This document shows positions 60,141-64,000 of a stretch of 64,000 nucleotides of DNA, one piece after another. The notes beneath the pieces are model-generated. The model ran no database searches, was not told the origin of the DNA, and was given only the letters and a program-made list of their open reading frames with translations. How positions within the stretch are numbered: the stretch's first letter is position 1; each line of letters starts with the position of its first letter. Source of the stretch: Parvibaculaceae bacterium PLY_AMNH_Bact1 (GTDB lineage: Bacteria; Pseudomonadota; Alphaproteobacteria; Parvibaculales; Parvibaculaceae); contig CP126168.1 of NCBI GenBank assembly GCA_032881465.1, positions 2,356,001 to 2,420,000 on the forward strand, written 5' to 3'. The position numbers were made by a program, and so were the translations under genes.

Positions 60141-62798
60141 TCAGCGCCCCGGTGCGTAATTGAGCACCGGTGCCAACCAGCGTTCAGTCTCATCAACACT
60201 CATGCCTTTGCGTGCCGCATAGTCCTCAACCTGGTCTTTCTCCACTCGGCCTACCCCAAAGTAGTAGCTGTCCGGGTGTGAAAAATAAAGTCCGGATACA
60301 GATGATCCTGGCCACATCGCACAGCTTTCGGTAAGCGTAATCCCGGTCCGCTGCTCAGCTTCCAGAAGACGGAAAAGCGTGCGCTTTTCTGTGTGGTCTG
60401 GCTGCGCCGGATAGCCCGGCGCCGGTCGAATACCAGCATATTTCTCTGCGATCAGGTCTTCCGCTGATAGAGCGTTTTCATCCGCATAGCCCCAAAATTC
60501 TTGGCGCACCCGTGCGTGCAGATATTCTGCAAAGGCTTCGGCGAACCTGTCGGCCAGCGCCTGCATCAGGATTTTGGAGTAGTCGTCATTCGCCGCATCA
60601 AATCGTGCAACATGGTCGTCCTCACCATGGCCGGCTGTGACGGCAAACCCGCCGACATAGTCATGGATACCTTGCTCGGCGACAAAGTCAGCAAGCGCCA
60701 CATGAGCACGATCATTCTTCCGTGCCATCTGCTGACGAAGCGTATTGAACATGGCAAGGCGGTGCTCACGCGTGTCATCGCTGTAGAGCTCAATATCGTC
60801 TTCCGCGATCCGGTTTGCCGGCCAGAAACCAACAACCCCTTTAGGCGAGAGCCATTTTTCGCTTACCATTTGATCCAGCAGCTTTTGCGCATCATTGAAG
60901 AGCTGGGTTGCCGCCTCCCCCATCTTGTCGTCGGTCAGAATGCGCGGATAGCTGCCCTTCATCTCCCAGGTGGCGAAGAACGGCGTCCAGTCAATGTAGG
61001 GCACCAAGTCTTCCAATGAGACATCATCAACCGTCTTCAACCCAAGGAAGGTCGGCTTTGGCGGCACATATTCGGCGAAATCAATGGCAAAGTGATTGGC
61101 CCGGGCATCTGCCAGCGAAAGCCGTTCGCCTTTGGCCTGCCCGCGCGCATGCGCTTCCGCCATCTGGCTATATTCTTCGGCAATACCGGTTTTGTATTGA
61201 TCGCCCTGCGTGTCAGAGAGCAGCGAATTTGCAACCCCAACCGCCCGGCTGGCATCGGGCACATAGACCGCCTGACCTTTGTCATAGTTCGGATGAATTT
61301 TCACTGCCGTGTGCACCCGACTTGTCGTCGCACCACCGATCAAGAGCGGTACGCTAAAGTCCTGCCGTTCCATCTCGGCCGCCACGTGGCACATTTCATC
61401 AAGGCTTGGTGTGATGAGGCCAGAAAGCCCGATAATATCGACTTTCTCTTCTTTCGCAGTTTCAAGGATCTTTGCCGCAGGCACCATAACGCCCAGGTCA
61501 ATCACCTTGTAATTGTTACATTGCAGCACGACCCCCACGATGTTCTTACCAATATCGTGCACGTCGCCCTTCACAGTCGCCATCAGGATGGTGCCATTGG
61601 AGGAATCTTCGGTGATCCCAAGCTCCTCTTTTTCCTTCTCCATGTAAGGCATGAGATAGGCCACCGCCTGCTTCATCACACGGGCGGATTTCACCACCTG
61701 CGGCAGGAACATTTTACCGGCTCCAAAAAGGTCGCCGACAACATTCATGCCATCCATCAACGGACCTTCAATCACATGAAGCGGACGGTCCGCTTCCAGT
61801 CGGGCTTCTTCTGTGTCTTCCTCGATAAAGGCCGTAATCCCGTTAACAAGCGCATGGCGCAGCCGGTCTTTCACCGGCACTTCACGCCACGACAGATCCT
61901 CAACCTTTTTCTTACCGCCTTCGCCTTTAAATTGCTCCGCAACATCAAGCAGCCTCTCAGTCGCATCCTCACGGCGGTTGAGGATAACATCTTCAACGGC
62001 GTCTCTGAGTTCGGCTGGAATATCTTCGTAAATCGCCAGCTGGCCTGCGTTCACAATCCCCATATCCATGCCTGCTTGGATCGCATGGTAGAGAAACACA
62101 GAATGCATCGCCTCGCGCACCGCATTGTTGCCACGAAAGGAGAAGGAGACATTTGAGACACCACCCGACACATGGCAGTGCGGCAGGTTCTCCTTAATCC
62201 GCCGTGTCCCTTCAATGAAAGCGACGCCATAGTCATTATGCTCTTCGATACCGGTCGCAACGGCAAAAATGTTCGGGTCGAAGATAATGTCTTCAGGTGG
62301 CAAGCCGACCGTTTCGGTCAGGAGCTTGTAGGAACGCTCGCAAATCTCAAACTTCCGGTCAGCCGTGTCCGCCTGCCCTTCTGTATCAAACGCCATTACA
62401 ACCACAGCCGCACCATAGGATTTAACCTTACGCGCTTGTTCCAGGAACGCCTCTTCGCCTTCCTTCAGCGAAATCGAATTGACGATCGCCTTACCCTGCA
62501 CGCATTTAAGGCCCGCCTCGATCACGTTCCACTTGGACGAGTCGATCATCACAGGAACGCGGGCAATATCGGGTTCCGACGCAATGAGATTCATAAAGCG
62601 CACCATCGCGGCTTCAGAATCCAACATGCCTTCATCCATGTTGACGTCGATAACCTGCGCGCCGTTCTCCACCTGCTGCAGAGCAACAGCCAACGCCTCC
62701 TCGTAATTGTCTTCGAGGATGAGTTTCTTAAACTTAGCCGAACCGGTCACATTGGTTCGTTCGCCCACATTGATGAACGTGGCGGTCTGATCGGACAT
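60141..62798 (-). CDS. metH: Methionine synthase MetH, folate/cobalamin/activation part
   Basis: An 885-residue protein holding three of the four MetH modules. The pterin-binding domain (about 1-290) has [26 protein letters not shown] and MIDSSKW. A cobalamin-binding domain (about 300-560) has GDVHDIGKN, with His414 as lower ligand of B12. The activation domain (about 580-885) has GFWPANRI and the end [34 protein letters not shown]. It transfers a methyl group from 5-methyl-THF through cobalamin. The homocysteine domain is encoded separately just upstream (gap 11 bases), a split known in several alphaproteobacteria. Confidence 0.96.
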   Translation of the reverse strand: MSDQTATFINVGERTNVTGSAKFKKLILEDNYEEALAVALQQVENGAQVIDVNMDEGMLDSEAAMVRFMNLIASEPDIARVPVMIDSSKWNVIEAGLKCVQGKAIVNSISLKEGEEAFLEQARKVKSYGAAVVVMAFDTEGQADTADRKFEICERSYKLLTETVGLPPEDIIFDPNIFAVATGIEEHNDYGVAFIEGTRRIKENLPHCHVSGGVSNVSFSFRGNNAVREAMHSVFLYHAIQAGMDMGIVNAGQLAIYEDIPAELRDAVEDVILNRREDATERLLDVAEQFKGEGGKKKVEDLSWREVPVKDRLRHALVNGITAFIEEDTEEARLEADRPLHVIEGPLMDGMNVVGDLFGAGKMFLPQVVKSARVMKQAVAYLMPYMEKEKEELGITEDSSNGTILMATVKGDVHDIGKNIVGVVLQCNNYKVIDLGVMVPAAKILETAKEEKVDIIGLSGLITPSLDEMCHVAAEMERQDFSVPLLIGGATTSRVHTAVKIHPNYDKGQAVYVPDASRAVGVANSLLSDTQGDQYKTGIAEEYSQMAEAHARGQAKGERLSLADARANHFAIDFAEYVPPKPTFLGLKTVDDVSLEDLVPYIDWTPFFATWEMKGSYPRILTDDKMGEAATQLFNDAQKLLDQMVSEKWLSPKGVVGFWPANRIAEDDIELYSDDTREHRLAMFNTLRQQMARKNDRAHVALADFVAEQGIHDYVGGFAVTAGHGEDDHVARFDAANDDYSKILMQALADRFAEAFAEYLHARVRQEFWGYADENALSAEDLIAEKYAGIRPAPGYPAQPDHTEKRTLFRLLEAEQRTGITLTESCAMWPGSSVSGLYFSHPDSYYFGVGRVEKDQVEDYAARKGMSVDETERWLAPVLNYAPGR

Positions 62799-62809
62799 GT
62801 ACTGTATTC

Positions 62810-63883
62810 CTATCCGTGTACGAAGGGCTCAAGTCCCGATAAACGCATGCGGGTTTCTATCTGCGGGATGTCGCGGGGCGCTGCCGTCGAAACGGCCTCG
62901 ACAACCGCTGCAATATGGTCCGGTGTCGAGCCGCAACAGCCTCCAACGATGTTGACCAAACCGCTTTCGGCATACTCACCAACAAGGTCAGCCATCTCTT
63001 CAGCCGACTGATCATATTCACCGAATTCATTGGGCAGACCAGCATTAGGGTGCGCAGATACATTGACATCGGTGATCCGAGACAGCGTGTCCACATATTG
63101 ACGCAATTGCTCCGCCCCGAGCGCACAATTAAGGCCGATTGAGAATGGCTTCACATGGCGCACGGAATACCAGAAGGCTTCGACCGTCTGCCCGGAAAGC
63201 AAACGCCCTGACGCGTCGGTAATCGTGCCTGAAATCATCACCGGCAACTCAATGCCTGTTTCAGCAAAAACATTCTGGATCGCAACCAGCGCCGCCTTAG
63301 CATTCAACGTATCAAAAATGGTCTCGACCATAATCGTATCCGAGCCACCTTCAATCAGGCCACGAGTGGCCTCCGCATAAGCATCCTCCAGCGCATCGAA
63401 CGTGATATTCCGAAACCCAGGGTCATTCACGTCAGGGGACAGGGACGCCGTACGTGGTGTCGGCCCGAGCGTGCCCACCACATAGCGGACGCGGCCATCC
63501 TCTTCTTCGGCGATGTCCGCCGCTTCACGCGCAATCTTTGCACTTGCGACATTCATCTCATAAGCGAGACGTTCCAGCTCATAATCACCCTGCGCAACAC
63601 TGTTGGACCCAAACGTGTTCGTCTCCGCAAAGTCTGCACCCGCACGATAATAGTTCAGGTGAATTTCACGGATCACATCAGGGCGTGTGAGTGACAAGAG
63701 CTCATTATCGCCTTTCACATCCACATGATGGTCTTTCAGAATGTCACCCCGATAGTCGGCTTCTTCTAGCCCATAGCCCTGGATGAGCGATCCCATTGCG
63801 CCATCAAGCACCAAAACCCGCTCTTTCACAGCGCGCTTGAGCTCCGCAATACGCTCTTCTCGTTCTTTATTGTCTACAGTCAT
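62810..63883 (-). CDS. Methionine synthase, homocysteine S-methyltransferase part
   Basis: A 357-residue protein corresponding to the N-terminal module of Met[42 protein letters not shown], and the three zinc-binding cysteines Cys253 ([11 protein letters not shown]) and Cys316-Cys317 ([11 protein letters not shown]). It activates homocysteine to accept the methyl group from the B12 of the following protein. The start follows AGGAGGG, which begins right after the metF stop 14 bases upstream, and its stop lies 11 bases before the second metH gene. The two proteins must work as a complex or shuttle the cofactor. Confidence 0.95.
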   Translation of the reverse strand: MTVDNKEREERIAELKRAVKERVLVLDGAMGSLIQGYGLEEADYRGDILKDHHVDVKGDNELLSLTRPDVIREIHLNYYRAGADFAETNTFGSNSVAQGDYELERLAYEMNVASAKIAREAADIAEEEDGRVRYVVGTLGPTPRTASLSPDVNDPGFRNITFDALEDAYAEATRGLIEGGSDTIMVETIFDTLNAKAALVAIQNVFAETGIELPVMISGTITDASGRLLSGQTVEAFWYSVRHVKPFSIGLNCALGAEQLRQYVDTLSRITDVNVSAHPNAGLPNEFGEYDQSAEEMADLVGEYAESGLVNIVGGCCGSTPDHIAAVVEAVSTAAPRDIPQIETRMRLSGLEPFVHG

Positions 63884-63897
63884 AGTGCAGCCCTCCT

Positions 63898-64000
<103 letters not shown>

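Noticed and set aside
60140-60175. CCGGTGC/GCACCGG hairpin at the metH stop, considered as a terminator
   Set aside because: It lies at the end of the coding sequence and no T run follows on the minus strand.
61092-62156. A 354-codon open frame on the plus strand
   Set aside because: Antisense to metH with no recognisable domain and His/Arg-rich composition.

Overview
This window looks like the chromosome of a free-living alphaproteobacterium, perhaps Rhodobiaceae/Parvibaculum-like; the genus is an inference. Supporting signs are the division/cell-wall (dcw) gene order directly downstream of rnpB, a split cobalamin-dependent methionine synthase, an FtsZ with a long Pro/Gln/Glu-rich linker ending in [10 protein letters not shown], a DUF4169 protein and an RHH_4 ribbon-helix-helix protein. 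The DNA is moderately GC-rich and densely coding, and no insertion sequence, prophage, CRISPR array or tRNA was found.

Left arm (1-16968): a small RHH protein converges on a large AsmA-like membrane-anchored protein. Then come DUF4169 and a family III CoA-transferase, overlapping by 4 nt, followed by a TetR regulator, a Tat-exported haloalkane dehalogenase, an FAD-linked D-lactate/glycolate-type dehydrogenase and a hotdog thioesterase. After these lie a secreted pentapeptide-repeat protein coupled to a ClC chloride channel, UvrD/PcrA helicase, PrmA, a GNAT acetyltransferase and an M24B Xaa-Pro aminopeptidase. The tetR and dehalogenase control regions each hold a palindrome overlapping a good candidate promoter.

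Central block (16978-42686, all on the minus strand): reading in transcription order it is rnpB, mraZ, rsmH, ftsL, ftsI, murE, murF, mraY, murD, ftsW, murG, murC, murB, ddl, ftsQ, ftsA, ftsZ, lpxC, bamD, recN, ligA. Most junctions from mraZ to ftsA are 1-4 nt overlaps or gaps of a few bases. These genes make lipid II precursors, build the divisome, start lipid A synthesis and assemble outer-membrane proteins, followed by two DNA repair genes. A five-unit GGG repeat with an exact 10-bp period, resembling MraZ boxes, covers a candidate mraZ promoter. Rho-independent terminators follow ftsZ and lpxC.

Right arm (42733-64000): accessory metabolism and sensing. It holds a divergent LysR regulator and PEP-mutase/isocitrate-lyase-like enzyme around an LTTR-type box, an AmpD-like amidase overlapping a DMT transporter, a TerB-DnaJ protein, a fused 5-oxoprolinase, and a membrane pentapeptide-repeat protein with DNA-level tandem repeats. 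Next are a carboxymuconolactone-decarboxylase-like protein divergent from an HxlR regulator with twin palindromes, an APH-type kinase, a PNPOx-like flavoprotein, an apparently frameshifted 12-helix MFS transporter, a beta-CASP metallo-beta-lactamase-fold protein, and a soluble globin-coupled chemotaxis transducer. The window ends in the methionine/one-carbon operon metF (partial)-metH N-part-metH C-part.

No clearly new multi-gene system is visible. The least explained items are the dehalogenase control region, the twin palindromes beside the HxlR gene, the membrane pentapeptide protein and the broken MFS gene.
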